This document shows positions 1-9,131 of a DNA stretch of 64,000 bases, piece after piece. The notes under the pieces are model-generated. The model saw nothing but the letters and a program-made list of their open reading frames with translations. It was not told the origin of the DNA and made no database searches. The stretch is from Streptomyces roseirectus. Its GTDB lineage: Bacteria; Actinomycetota; Actinomycetes; Streptomycetales; Streptomycetaceae. Position 1 is the stretch's first letter, and the number at the start of each line of letters is the position of its first letter. The translations under genes were made by a program, and so were the position numbers. Where the stretch lies: contig NZ_CP060828.1 in assembly GCF_014489635.1 (NCBI RefSeq), forward strand, positions 8,358,001 through 8,422,000. The letters are read 5' to 3'.

Positions 1-578
1 TCGTTGGCGGCGGCCAGGGTCTCGACGGCGGGCGGCAGCGGACGTCCGACGCGCGTGAGGGCCTTGGCGGCCACGCGGGCGGCCGCGCCGGTGAGCTGGA
101 GCTGCTGGTCGCTCTGGCCGGGCTGTTTCTCCAGGATGCCCTGGAGTTTTGCGTATTCGGCGATGTTGCCGAAGGGCAGGGTGGGGTGGTTGACGAGGAG
201 GAAGTCCTGGGTGGTGAAGCCGTCGTCGAGGGCGCGGGGCCCGGGGGCGCCGATCACCTTCATCGCGAGGCCGCGCTGGACGGGCACCTGGTCGGAGCGC
301 AGGTCGCCGGGGGCGGAGGAGAAGCGGACGATCACCGGGTAGGTGACCGGTTCGGCGAAGAGGCCCTGGGCGAGGTGGGCGGGCAGGCCGGGCTGGACGC
401 GCAGCTCGCCGGCGAGGACGCCGTGGCTCTTGGCGTGGGCGTCGCGCAGGCCGTGCCGGTGCTTGTCGGCGACCTGCTGGTTGGCCTTGCCCATGGCCGC
501 GACGACCTGGCGGACGAGTTCGTCCTCGTCCGGAAAGGGCTGTTCGAGGTCGGGGCTGTAGCGGACGTACGAGGTCAT
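1..578 (-). CDS. Catalase-like heme protein, C-terminus cut by window edge
   Basis: About 192 N-terminal residues are visible, starting at the ATG at 578 (MTSYVRYSPDLEQPFPDEDE) and running open off the left edge. The stretch DAHAKSHGVLAGELRVQPGL, followed by PVIVRFSSAPGDLRSDQVP, matches the start of the catalase fold as found in the shorter catalase-like proteins that resemble SrpA. It lies 26 nt downstream of the DyP peroxidase gene on the same strand, so the two are probably co-transcribed and act together in peroxide or lipid-hydroperoxide detoxification. No signal peptide is seen. The proximal Tyr region and the C-terminus lie outside the window, so heme ligation cannot be checked here. 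Confidence 0.75.
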   Translation of the reverse strand, partial: MTSYVRYSPDLEQPFPDEDELVRQVVAAMGKANQQVADKHRHGLRDAHAKSHGVLAGELRVQPGLPAHLAQGLFAEPVTYPVIVRFSSAPGDLRSDQVPVQRGLAMKVIGAPGPRALDDGFTTQDFLLVNHPTLPFGNIAEYAKLQGILEKQPGQSDQQLQLTGAAARVAAKALTRVGRPLPPAVETLAAAN

Positions 579-604
579 GGGGAATGCCTTCGCGCGAGGT
601 GGGG

Positions 605-1951
605 TCAGTTGCCGGCGAGCCAGCGGATGGCGGACAGGCTCGGCATGAAGAAGTACTCGCCGCCGAGGAGGGTGTTGAAGGACTGGATGTTCCGCACCCG
701 GCGCGGCGGGGTCCCGGGCACCGTGAAGTAGGCACCCTTGTCCTGGAGCGAGATCATCGGGTCCTTCTCCTTGCCCAGGCCCATGAAGTTGCCGGAGTCG
801 ACCCATTCGCTCTGCAGGAACTCGACGTTGTCGATGGCTCGGGCGCCGAGGGCGATGAAGTCCAGGCCGCGCGGTGTGCCGTCGTCCTTGAGGCGGTCGG
901 GGGGCAGTGGGGTGCCGTAGGAGGTGCCGCGCCGGATGATGCGGCGGATGTTGACGTCGCTGAGGACCGTCAGCTTGGTGTCGCGCGGGTTCATCCGGCG
1001 GATGTGGGAGCCGAGCGGGGTGCGCAGGCCGCGCGGGTCGGCGGAGTAGTCGAAGTCGTTGATCCGGTTCGGGTCCTCGCCGATCGCGGGGGTGTCGCGC
1101 TCCGGGGACAGGGCGAGGGGTGCGCCGCTGCGCCAGCGGCCGACCAGCTTGGCGGCCAGCAGCTCGCGTTCGGCCTCGGTGGAGGCGTTGTCGTGCAGCC
1201 ACTTGTTGAAGGCCGCGACGTGGGAGTGGTACTTGCGGAAGACGACGTACGTGCCGTTGCGGCCCAGGACGTCCGGAGCCGGCACGGGCAGCGGTACGCC
1301 GGTCTCGCTGGGGTGGCCGAGGACGAACTCGCCGGCCTTGATGGGCCGTCCGTCGCCGGGCAGGGGTTCGGCGCCGCTGCCCTCGACCACCGGCTGGCTG
1401 AAACCGTCCCGGTAGCCGAAGACGTTGAACCCGTCGGCCGCGAAGTCCTGGTGCGACAGCAGCTTTACGCCCGGGACCTCGCCCAGTTCCTTTTCGTAGG
1501 CGGCGACTTCGGCCCGCCAGTCGTCCTCGCTCGCGGCATGCACCGTGACGGCGACATGCACGCGCGGGGTGCCGAAGGGGAACTCCCAGCGGTCCGGCGC
1601 GTTCACGCCGGTGTCCCGCAGCCGCTCGGCGCGGGCCGCCATCCCGGCGCGGAAGTTGGCGGGGAAGGAGGCCAGTGACGTCTCCGGCAGCCCCAGTGCG
1701 ACCAGCCCCTGATAGCTGAGGGCGAGGGCCAGCCAGGACGGCCGCGGTTCGTCCCAGCGCGCCGCCGAGGTCACCCGTGGGGCCAGCCGGCGCAGCAGTT
1801 CCCTGCCCGCGGCCGGTTCGGTGATCTCCAGGATCGCGTGGGTGCCGAAGTAGGGCTCGGGCCGGGCCCGCAGCAACGTCGCCTGGATGTCGTCGAGGTC
1901 CAGGGTGGGCGGGCGGCGCAGCCGCCGGAACAGCGGGGGCGGGGAAGGCAT
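605..1951 (-). CDS. DyP-type heme peroxidase
   Basis: This is a 448-residue dye-decolorizing peroxidase that uses H2O2 to oxidise organic substrates. The family GXXDG motif appears as FGYRDGFSQP near residue 178, and the conserved proximal histidine region appears as LGSHIRRMNPR near residue 316, with a conserved Arg and Asn after it. The length fits the larger, advanced DyP subclass rather than the roughly 320-residue types. There is no Tat or Sec signal, so a cytoplasmic location is inferred. It sits between a catalase-like gene and a small companion gene, all on the minus strand with gaps of 15-26 nt, which implies one operon for peroxide handling. The start ATG at 1951 follows a purine-rich stretch. 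Confidence 0.9.
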   Translation of the reverse strand: MPSPPPLFRRLRRPPTLDLDDIQATLLRARPEPYFGTHAILEITEPAAGRELLRRLAPRVTSAARWDEPRPSWLALALSYQGLVALGLPETSLASFPANFRAGMAARAERLRDTGVNAPDRWEFPFGTPRVHVAVTVHAASEDDWRAEVAAYEKELGEVPGVKLLSHQDFAADGFNVFGYRDGFSQPVVEGSGAEPLPGDGRPIKAGEFVLGHPSETGVPLPVPAPDVLGRNGTYVVFRKYHSHVAAFNKWLHDNASTEAERELLAAKLVGRWRSGAPLALSPERDTPAIGEDPNRINDFDYSADPRGLRTPLGSHIRRMNPRDTKLTVLSDVNIRRIIRRGTSYGTPLPPDRLKDDGTPRGLDFIALGARAIDNVEFLQSEWVDSGNFMGLGKEKDPMISLQDKGAYFTVPGTPPRRVRNIQSFNTLLGGEYFFMPSLSAIRWLAGN

Positions 1952-1966
1952 GGTGTGCCTGCCTTC

Positions 1967-2575
1967 TCAGTTGAGGTCCGACAGGAAACGCTGGACGGCG
2001 GCCTCCTGCCGCTTGAGCCGGTGGCCCTCCGCGACGGTGAGGCCCGGGTGGGCGACGAACCACGCCTCCGCCGGGATCTGGTACTTGACGATGAAGTCCT
2101 TCACGTCCGGCGAGGTGATGCCGGGCCAGCCCTCGACGTTGCCGAACAGGTAGTCCATGAACTCGGGGATCTTGGTGGCGAAGTCGTCGATGTAGGGGTC
2201 CCACTCGCCGTCGAAGGCGGTCGCGAACAGCAGCTTCGTGTCGTTGTCGAGGAACACGAACCGCATGTTGTGCAGGGTGCCGACCTGGCCTGCACCCGCC
2301 AGGTTCCCGCCGACCAGGCTGAAGAACTTCCGCAGCCGCGCTGCGCCGTTCGGCTTCAGCGGCAGGATCGTCGTCAGCTCGGACACCTCACCGCTCTTGG
2401 CGCCGATCCGGCCGGCGGTGGTGACGGCGTGTTCGGCCATCTCCGCCTTGTCGGCCAGCACCTCGGCGGCCTTGAGTTTGAGAGCGATCACGGCGTCCGA
2501 CAGTGCGGTGTCGACCTTCTCGCGGACGGCGTCGGGGAACTGCTGGAACTTGGCGTGCAGGTCTGTCTCGCTCAT
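1967..2575 (-). CDS. DyP-operon companion protein, function unknown
   Basis: This 202-residue protein starts MSETDLHAKFQQFPDAVREK. The start at 2575 was chosen over an upstream in-frame start at 2665 because AAGGAGAGG lies 6 nt before it. The central part (TLHNMRFVFLDNDTKLLFAT, then DGEWDPYIDDF) looks like a sequence found alone or fused next to peroxidases and lipoxygenase-like enzymes, and may form a ferredoxin-like, dimeric alpha/beta-barrel fold. That assignment is from memory of similar proteins and is not certain. It is the first gene of the operon that continues into the DyP peroxidase and the catalase-like gene, so a role as an accessory or partner in peroxide metabolism is inferred from position. 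Confidence 0.7.
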   Translation of the reverse strand: MSETDLHAKFQQFPDAVREKVDTALSDAVIALKLKAAEVLADKAEMAEHAVTTAGRIGAKSGEVSELTTILPLKPNGAARLRKFFSLVGGNLAGAGQVGTLHNMRFVFLDNDTKLLFATAFDGEWDPYIDDFATKIPEFMDYLFGNVEGWPGITSPDVKDFIVKYQIPAEAWFVAHPGLTVAEGHRLKRQEAAVQRFLSDLN

Positions 2576-2694
2576 GGCGCCTCTCCTTGGGTGTGGGCGG
2601 CAATACTGTGCGTATCGCCATAAATAGGCCACCGCGGGGTGGCGTGCAAGCGGGATGATCCCCACTTTCTGACCATCTCCGCAGGACTGATTGA

Positions 2695-2723
2695 ATCATC
2701 AGTTCACTGCTCCGGCTTGTCAA
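2695..2723 (-). promoter_or_regulatory. Vegetative-type promoter for the peroxidase operon
   Basis: On the minus strand a perfect TTGACA (2718-2723) is followed by a 17-nt spacer and GATGAT (2695-2700), close to the HrdB-type consensus. It would give a 5' leader of roughly 110 nt before the ATG at 2575. The surrounding stretch is less GC-rich than the flanking genes. Confidence 0.55.
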
Positions 2724-2872
2724 CGTTCTCCGGAGAAGCCCACCGAGGCCGAAGGGCCGAGGATCGTCCAGAAGGCTCCGACTCGCCCCGCAAACGCTGG
2801 TCATGCGCCAGACCAGCCGCTCGTGCGCCCTGCCGAGACGTTCGCCGTGACGGCCGCCGGGCCGGTCGGCCC

Positions 2873-4666
2873 TCAGCGGTGGCCGTTGTGCCTGCCCGGC
2901 AGGAACTCCTGGACCTTCGCCTTGAAGCCCTGCTTGACCATCGCGGCGCGGTCGCTGTCGCCCTTCAGGACGGCCGCCGCCGCTGCCTCGATCTGGTCGA
3001 GGGTGGCGTGCGGGGGGATCGGCGGGACGGCCGGGTCGGTGACGAAGTCGAGGACGCAGGGTTCGTGCGCGGCCAGCGCCGCCTCCCACGCGCCGGTCAC
3101 CTGGTCCGGCTTCTCGATCCGCATCCCGGTCAGCCCGAGCGAGCGCGCGAAGTCGGCGTACGCGACGTCCGGGATCGCCTGCGACGGCAGGAACTGCGGC
3201 GCCCCCTCCATGGCCCGCATCTCCCACGTCACCTGGTTCAGGTCACGGTTGTTGAACACGGCGACCACCAGGCGCGGGTCCGCCCACTCCCGCCAGTACT
3301 TGGCGACCGTGATCAGCTCCGCCAGCCCGTTCATCTGCATCGCGCCGTCGCCGACCAGCGCGATCACCGGACGGTCGCCGTGCGCGAACTTCGCGCCGAT
3401 CGCGTACGGGACGCCGGGGCCCATCGTCGCGAGCGTGCCCGACAGGGAGCCGCGCATGCCGGCCCGCAGGTCGATGTGGCGGGCGTACCAGTTGGCGGCG
3501 GAACCCGAGTCGGCGGTGAGGATCGCGTCGTCCGGGAGGAGTCCGCTCAGTTCGTGCGCGACGTACTCCGGGTTCACCGGGTCCGCGCTCACCTCGGCGC
3601 GCCGGACCATCACGCGGCGCCAGCGGGCCACGTTCGCCTCGATCTTCTCCCGCCACGAGAAGTCCTTGACCTGGTCGAGGAGGGGGAGCAGGCGTTCCAG
3701 GGTGCGGGCCGCGTCGCCGACGAGGTTGACCTCGAAGGGGTAGCGCAGGCCCACCATGTGCGGGTCGATGTCGATCTGCACGGCCCTCGCCTTGCCGAAC
3801 TCCGGAAGGAACTGGGTGTACGGGAACGACGAACCGACGACCAGGAGGGTGTCGCAGTCCCGCATCATCTCGTACGAGGGGCGGGTGCCGAGCAGGCCGA
3901 TCGAACCCGTCGAGTACGGCAGGCCGTCGTCCAGGGCGTCCTTGCCGAGCAGCGCCTTCGCGACGCCCGCGCCGAGGCGTTCGGCCACCGCCGTGACCTC
4001 GGTACGGGCGCCGCGCGCGCCCTGGCCGATCAACAGGGCCGGTTTCCCGCCCGAGTTGAGGACGTCGGCGGCGCGCTGGAGGTCCGTGTCGTCCGGGACC
4101 GGGGCGTAGCGCGGCAGGCCCAGGCTGGAGGGGACCATCTTGAACGCGTGCTCCGGCGGTTCGTACGTCAGCTCCTGCACGTCCGCCGGGACGATCACCG
4201 CCGTCACCGACCGGCGCGCGTACGCCGTCCGGATCGCCCGGTCCAGGACGTTCGGCAACTGCTGGGGCACGGTGACCATCTCGCAGTAGTCCGACGCGAC
4301 GTCCTTGAACAGGCTCAGCAGGTCCACCTCCTGCTGGTACGAGCCGCCCATCGCGCTCCGGTTCGTCTGACCCACGATCGCGACGACCGGCACATGGTCC
4401 AGCTTCGCGTCGTAGAGCCCGTTGAGCAGGTGGATCGCCCCCGGCCCCGAGGTCGCCGCGCACACCCCGACCCGCCCGGAGAACTTCGCGTACCCCACGG
4501 CCTCGAACGCCGACATCTCCTCATGCCGCGCCTGCACGAACCTTGGCCGGTCCTCCGCCCGCCCCCACGCCGCGAGCAGCCCGTTGATGCCGTCGCCGGG
4601 GTACGCGAAGACGTACTCGACGTCCCATTCACGCAGACGGGACAGGAGGTGATCGGAGACCTTCAT
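2873..4666 (-). CDS. ThDP-dependent enzyme, pyruvate oxidase/dehydrogenase (PoxB)-like
   Basis: This 597-residue enzyme has the three-domain layout of the acetolactate synthase/pyruvate oxidase family. The N-terminal PYR domain has the catalytic Glu region ARHEEMSAFEAVGYAKFSG (near residue 49) and the SGPGAIHLLNGLYDA motif. A central domain follows, then the C-terminal PP domain with the ThDP and Mg binding motif GDGAMQMNG followed by FNNRDLNQ. PoxB-type enzymes decarboxylate pyruvate and pass electrons to quinone, but the exact substrate cannot be read from sequence, and the general label of ThDP-requiring enzyme is safer. The start at 4666 gives MKVSDHLLSRLREWDVEYVF. It stands as its own unit, about 300 nt upstream of the peroxidase operon and about 200 nt downstream of the FAD/Fe-S oxidoreductase. 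Confidence 0.85.
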   Translation of the reverse strand: MKVSDHLLSRLREWDVEYVFAYPGDGINGLLAAWGRAEDRPRFVQARHEEMSAFEAVGYAKFSGRVGVCAATSGPGAIHLLNGLYDAKLDHVPVVAIVGQTNRSAMGGSYQQEVDLLSLFKDVASDYCEMVTVPQQLPNVLDRAIRTAYARRSVTAVIVPADVQELTYEPPEHAFKMVPSSLGLPRYAPVPDDTDLQRAADVLNSGGKPALLIGQGARGARTEVTAVAERLGAGVAKALLGKDALDDGLPYSTGSIGLLGTRPSYEMMRDCDTLLVVGSSFPYTQFLPEFGKARAVQIDIDPHMVGLRYPFEVNLVGDAARTLERLLPLLDQVKDFSWREKIEANVARWRRVMVRRAEVSADPVNPEYVAHELSGLLPDDAILTADSGSAANWYARHIDLRAGMRGSLSGTLATMGPGVPYAIGAKFAHGDRPVIALVGDGAMQMNGLAELITVAKYWREWADPRLVVAVFNNRDLNQVTWEMRAMEGAPQFLPSQAIPDVAYADFARSLGLTGMRIEKPDQVTGAWEAALAAHEPCVLDFVTDPAVPPIPPHATLDQIEAAAAAVLKGDSDRAAMVKQGFKAKVQEFLPGRHNGHR

Positions 4667-4866
4667 GGTGACGTCCTTTCGGGGAGTCGGGTGGGTGGGC
4701 TCGGGGGTGCCGACTGGCGTGGGGCGTTGCTCGGGGGTGGCGGGTTGCGCGGGGCGCTGAGGGGCGGGGTCGGCCCGGAGAGTGGCCCAGGGCCTGTCGG
4801 GCGGGCGACCCCCTTGGTGTGCGGGCAGGTGCTCACGGCAGCCGTTTCGCTCAGCATGGCCAGGCC

Positions 4867-7800
4867 CTACGGGGAGGTCGTGTCCCTCGGGGCGGCGGGA
4901 GTCCCCGGGGTGCTTCGGGTGTCGGGGTTGCTCTGGGGTGCGGGGTGATTCCGGCCCTCCGGGCCGCTCCGCTCCTCCGGGCGGTCGTCGTTTCGCGGGG
5001 GGTTCCGGTCGGCCGGGGCGCCCCGGGCTTCCGAGCCTCCCTGGCCCTCCGAGCCGTTCCGGCCTCCTGAGCTGTTCCGGTCCTCTGTGCCGCTGTCGGC
5101 GACGGGGGTGTGCCGGCCCCACGGCGTGCCGGGGACGCGGGGGAGGCCCCGGCCCTGTAGTCGGTTGGTGAGGTGGAGCCTGGGGCGGCTTCGCGGGGGG
5201 TCCGGCTCGCCGGCCGCGCGTTCGGGGTGGGTCGCGGGGAGGGGGCCGTCGAGGGCGAGGGACAGGGCTTCCGCGAGGTGCAGGGCGCGGCGGCCGGTGT
5301 CGGACTGTTCGATCTGGGTGCGGCAGCTGAAGCCGTCGGCGAGGACGAGGGAGGCGGGGTCGGTGTGGCGGACGGCGGGGAGGACGCCCAACTCGCCTAC
5401 TCGCAGGGATACGTCGTGGTGGCCGCGTTCGAAGCCGAAGTTGCCGGCGAGGCCGCAGCAGCCGGCGTCGAGGACGGTCGGGGTGAGGCCGGCTCGCCGC
5501 ATGAGGGCGTGGTCGGCGTCGGTGCCGGTGATCGCGTGTTGGTGGCAGTGGGTCTGGACGGTGGCCCGGCGGGGGATCGACGGGGGCTGCCAGTCGGCGA
5601 GTTGTTCGGCGAAGGTGCGGGTGAGGGAGGTGAGGCGGCGGGCGTCGGGGTCGTCGGGGAGGAGTTCGGGGAGGTCGCCGCGGAAGACGGCCGTGCAGGA
5701 GGGTTCGAGGCCGATCACGGGGGTTCCGGCGTCCAGGTAGGGGCGCAGGACGCGCAGTGTGCGGCGCAACACCCGTTTCGCGACGTCGAGTTGGCCCGTC
5801 GAGAGCCAGGTCAGGCCGCAGCAGACGGGCGTCGTCGGGACGGCCACCCGGTAGCCGGCGGCCTGGAGCACCCGTACCGCCGAGCGGGCCACCGACGGGT
5901 GGAAGAAGTTGGAGAAGGTGTCCGGCCAGAGCACGACCGTCGAGGGGTCGCCCGGCGTCGGACGCTCGGCGCCCCGGGCCCGCCGGCGCCGGATGTACGG
6001 CCGGGCCGCGAACCGGGGCGCCTGGCGGGCGGTGTCGACGCCGGCGAGCCACTTCGCGGGGCGGGTGCGGACCGCGAGGTTGGCCAAGGAGGGCGCGTGC
6101 TGGGCGAGTCGGGTCCACAGGGGGAGCCAGCCGAGGGAGTAGTGGGACAGCGGGCGCAGCCGCCCGGCGTAGTGGTGGGCGAGGAATTCCGCCTTGTACG
6201 TGGCCATGTCGACCCCGGTCGGGCAGTCCGACTTGCACCCCTTGCAGGCCAGGCACAGATCGAGCGCGTTCCGCACCTCGGTGGAACGCCAGCCGTCGGT
6301 GATCGCCGAGTCGGGATGCCCGTCCAGCATCTCGAACAGCATCCGGGCCCGCCCCCGGGTGGAGTGCTCCTCCTCCCGCGTGGCCCGGTACGAGGGGCAC
6401 ATCACGCCCCCCTCGTGGGTCCGGCACTCCCCGATGCCGACGCACCGCAGGACCGCGCGCGTGAAGGACCCCTTGTCGTCGGGGTACCCGAAGTGCGTGC
6501 TGACGGCGGCCGGTTGCCACAGCGGCCCGACCCGCAGCCGTTCGTCCAGCGGCTCGGGGTCGACGATCTTCCCGGGGTTCATCCGCCCCCGGGGATCGAA
6601 CAGTGCCTTGAACTCGCCGAACGCCGCGACGAGTCGGTCCCCGTACATGCGCCGCAGCAGCTCACCGCGGGCCTGCCCGTCCCCGTGCTCCCCGGACAGC
6701 GAACCCCCGTACCCCACCACGAGATCCGCCGCCCGCTCCACGAACTCCCGGAAATCCGCGACCCCTTGGCCCGTGCGCAGCTCGAACGGGATCCGCGTGT
6801 GCACGCACCCCTGCCCGAAGTGCCCGTACAACGTGGGGTGGTCGTAGTCGAACTCGGCGAACAGCCCTTTCAGGTCCCGGAGATACGCGCCCAGCCGCTC
6901 GGGCGGCACGGCGGAGTCCTCCCACCCCTCCCAGGTGTCCCGCCCGTCCGGCGGACGCGCGGTCACCCCGAGCCCGGCCTCCCGCGCCCGCAGCATCCGC
7001 CGCTCCCGCGCGGGGTCGTCGGAGAACGCGACCGAGGAGTCACCGGCGTCCCGCCCGACCGCCTTGAGCAGCGCGTACGCCTGCTCGTCGACCTCCTCCC
7101 GGCTCGCCCCGCCGAACTGGAGCAGCAGCCAGGCGTCCCCCTCGGGAAGCGTGGCGAGGGAGTCGGTGTGGACGCGCTCCTCGCGCATCAACCGCGCCAT
7201 CCGCCCGTCCAGCGCCTCCAGTTGGGCCGGCGAGCAGTGGTCGAGCAGACGCGGCACGTCGTCGGCGGCACGGCAGATGTCGTCGTACCCGAGGACCAGC
7301 AGCGACTCGCACGGATCGACGGGGACGAGGTCCAGCTCGGCGCGCAGGACGGTGACGAGGGTGCCCTCGCTGCCGACGAGCGCCTTGGCGACGTCGAAGC
7401 CGTTCTCGGGCAGCAGCGAGTCGAGGTTGTACCCGGAGACCCGGCGCGGGATCTTCGGGTAACCCCGTCTGATCTCGGCGAGGTTGGCCGAGACGAGCCG
7501 GTCGAGCCCGTCGTACAGCTCCGCCCTCCGGCCGCCCCCGGCGCGGATCCGGGCCCGTTCGGCGCGCCCCGTCGGGCCGACCCAGGCGCGCATCCCGTCG
7601 TACGTCACCACCTCCAGGCGGCGCACGTGGTCGACGGTCTTGCCGTACGCCTGGGCGGAGGCGCCGCAGGAGTTGTTGCCGATCATGCCGCCGAGCGCGC
7701 AGTGGCTGTGCGTCGAGGGCTTCGGCCCGAACCGCAGCCGGTGGTCGGCCAGTCGGGCGTCGAGCGCGTCGAGGACGATGCCGGGCTCCACGACGCAGGT

Positions 7801-8106
7801 GCGGGCGTCGGGGTCGACGGCGAGCACGGCGTCGCAGTACTTGCTCCAGTCGATCACCACGGCCGCGTTGGCGCTCTGCCCGGCGAGGCTGGTGCCGCCG
7901 CCCCGGGACAGCACCGGCGCGTCGAAGGCGGCGCACACCTCGACCGCGCGGGCCCCCGCCTCCACGCTCCTCGGCACCACCAGACCCAGGGGGACGCGGC
8001 GGTAGTTGGAGCCGTCGGTGGCGTACGCGGCCCTGCTGCCCGCGTCGAAGCGGACCTCGGCGTCGGTCTCGGCGCGCAGCGCCTCGGCCAGGTCACGTGT
8101 GCTCAT
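4867..8106 (-). CDS. FAD-linked oxidase with Fe-S and CCG domains (GlcD/GlpC or Ydij type)
   Basis: This 1079-residue fusion has an FAD-binding PCMH domain at the N-terminus (SRGGGTSLAGQSANAAVV near residue 70), an FAD-oxidase C-terminal domain to about residue 500, and a ferredoxin-like Fe-S domain. The Fe-S domain contains CVGIGECRTHEGGVMCPSY near 555 and CLACKGCKSDCP near 620. Two cysteine-rich CCG-type segments follow (PVCCGLTWL and CHQHAI through DAGCCGLAGNFG). Relatives oxidise 2-hydroxyacids such as D-lactate or D-2-hydroxyglutarate and pass electrons through the clusters to the respiratory chain. The last 110 or so residues are a low-complexity Arg/Gly/Pro/Asn tail absent from typical relatives. 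There is no clear Shine-Dalgarno site; the start lies 9 nt after a promoter-like box. Confidence 0.88.
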   Translation of the reverse strand: MSTRDLAEALRAETDAEVRFDAGSRAAYATDGSNYRRVPLGLVVPRSVEAGARAVEVCAAFDAPVLSRGGGTSLAGQSANAAVVIDWSKYCDAVLAVDPDARTCVVEPGIVLDALDARLADHRLRFGPKPSTHSHCALGGMIGNNSCGASAQAYGKTVDHVRRLEVVTYDGMRAWVGPTGRAERARIRAGGGRRAELYDGLDRLVSANLAEIRRGYPKIPRRVSGYNLDSLLPENGFDVAKALVGSEGTLVTVLRAELDLVPVDPCESLLVLGYDDICRAADDVPRLLDHCSPAQLEALDGRMARLMREERVHTDSLATLPEGDAWLLLQFGGASREEVDEQAYALLKAVGRDAGDSSVAFSDDPARERRMLRAREAGLGVTARPPDGRDTWEGWEDSAVPPERLGAYLRDLKGLFAEFDYDHPTLYGHFGQGCVHTRIPFELRTGQGVADFREFVERAADLVVGYGGSLSGEHGDGQARGELLRRMYGDRLVAAFGEFKALFDPRGRMNPGKIVDPEPLDERLRVGPLWQPAAVSTHFGYPDDKGSFTRAVLRCVGIGECRTHEGGVMCPSYRATREEEHSTRGRARMLFEMLDGHPDSAITDGWRSTEVRNALDLCLACKGCKSDCPTGVDMATYKAEFLAHHYAGRLRPLSHYSLGWLPLWTRLAQHAPSLANLAVRTRPAKWLAGVDTARQAPRFAARPYIRRRRARGAERPTPGDPSTVVLWPDTFSNFFHPSVARSAVRVLQAAGYRVAVPTTPVCCGLTWLSTGQLDVAKRVLRRTLRVLRPYLDAGTPVIGLEPSCTAVFRGDLPELLPDDPDARRLTSLTRTFAEQLADWQPPSIPRRATVQTHCHQHAITGTDADHALMRRAGLTPTVLDAGCCGLAGNFGFERGHHDVSLRVGELGVLPAVRHTDPASLVLADGFSCRTQIEQSDTGRRALHLAEALSLALDGPLPATHPERAAGEPDPPRSRPRLHLTNRLQGRGLPRVPGTPWGRHTPVADSGTEDRNSSGGRNGSEGQGGSEARGAPADRNPPRNDDRPEERSGPEGRNHPAPQSNPDTRSTPGTPAAPRDTTSP

Positions 8107-8115
8107 GGCCGCCGG

Positions 8116-8140
8116 GTAACCCGCGGACCGTAGTTCAGTC
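8116..8140 (-). promoter_or_regulatory. Sigma-B-type promoter, leaderless start of the FAD/Fe-S oxidoreductase
   Basis: On the minus strand GACT (8137-8140), a 15-nt spacer and GGTTAC (8116-8121) are followed by exactly 9 nt and then the ATG at 8106. The -10 differs by one base from GGGTAC. The 15+9 spacing is identical to that before the ppx-like gene and the holin-like gene in this window. Confidence 0.45.
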
Positions 8141-9091
8141 GCGGACCCGGGGGAGGATCTTCGTCCGGTAGAAGTCGAAGAAACCCTGCTGGTCCGGGCC
8201 GATCTGACTGACGTACACGGTGTCGAACCCGGCGTCGGCATAGGCCCGCAGCGCCGCCACGTGGACGTCCGGATCGTCGCCGCAGGGGATCGCCCCCGCC
8301 GTCCGCTCGGGCGTCACGAGCTGCGACGCCTGCTCGAAGTGGCGGGGGGTGGGCAGGAGTTGGGCGAGTTCACCGGGGAGCAGCTGGTTGGCCCACAGGC
8401 GGTGCGCGGTGCGCACGGCCTCCTCGCGGTCGGTGCCCCAGCAGACCTTGAGCCCGCCGTACACCGGCTTGGCGCCGCCCCCGGCGCGCCGGAACCGCTC
8501 GACGACCCCGGCGTCCGGCGCCATCGTGATCAGGCCGTCGCCGATCCGGGCGGCCGTCTCGGCGGCGAGCGGCCCGAACGCGGAGACGTCGATGGGCAGT
8601 TCGGTCTCGGGGAGGGTGTAGAGGCGGGCGTTCTCGACGGTGTAGTGGCGGCCGTAGTGGCTGATCCGCTCGCCCGTCAGCAGCTTGCGGATGACCTGAA
8701 GCGCCTCCTCCAGCATGCTCAGCCGCACCGGCGCCTCGGGCCAACCGGAGCCCAGGACATGCTCGTTGAGGGCTTCGCCGGTGCCGACACCGAGCCGGAA
8801 ACGCCCGTCGAGCAGGGTCGCGCTGGTCGCGGCGGCCTGCGCGATCACCGCCGGGTGGGTGCGCACGAGGGGGCAGGTCACCGCCGTCTCCACGGGCAGC
8901 GACACCGCCTGCGACAGGGCGCCGATCACCGACCACACGAACGGGCTCTGCCCCTGGGCGTCGTTCCACGGGTGGTAGTGGTCGGAGATCCACAGCGCGT
9001 CGAAACCCGCCTGTTCCGCCATCCGGGCCTGGTCGACGAGGGCGGCGGGCGGGTGCTCCTCGCAGGCGAGGAAGTAGCCGAAGTCGGTCAC
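8135..9091 (-). CDS. F420-dependent LLM-class oxidoreductase (TIGR03557-like)
   Basis: This 318-residue luciferase-like TIM-barrel protein has the motifs of the F420-dependent glucose-6-phosphate dehydrogenase relatives: ALWISDHYHPWNDAQGQSPF near residue 35 and GRFRLGVGTGEALNEHVLG near residue 100. Members transfer hydride between coenzyme F420 and diverse substrates; the substrate here is unknown. The start at 9091 (GTG) has AGGAGG a few nt upstream. It ends 28 nt before the FAD/Fe-S gene, with that gene's own promoter box lying within and just before its end. Its promoter faces that of the membrane protein gene on the other strand, and both carry GGGTAC boxes. Confidence 0.88.
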   Translation of the reverse strand: MTDFGYFLACEEHPPAALVDQARMAEQAGFDALWISDHYHPWNDAQGQSPFVWSVIGALSQAVSLPVETAVTCPLVRTHPAVIAQAAATSATLLDGRFRLGVGTGEALNEHVLGSGWPEAPVRLSMLEEALQVIRKLLTGERISHYGRHYTVENARLYTLPETELPIDVSAFGPLAAETAARIGDGLITMAPDAGVVERFRRAGGGAKPVYGGLKVCWGTDREEAVRTAHRLWANQLLPGELAQLLPTPRHFEQASQLVTPERTAGAIPCGDDPDVHVAALRAYADAGFDTVYVSQIGPDQQGFFDFYRTKILPRVRD

Positions 9092-9131
9092 AGCGCCTCC
9101 TGGGTGTGTGTCGTGCGGTAACCGGCCGCCC

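Noticed and set aside
5173..8133. 986-codon open frame on the plus strand
   Set aside because: It lies entirely antisense to the FAD/Fe-S oxidoreductase, has Gly/Val/Arg-rich low-complexity translation and no recognisable motif. It is a by-product of strong GC bias at third codon positions.
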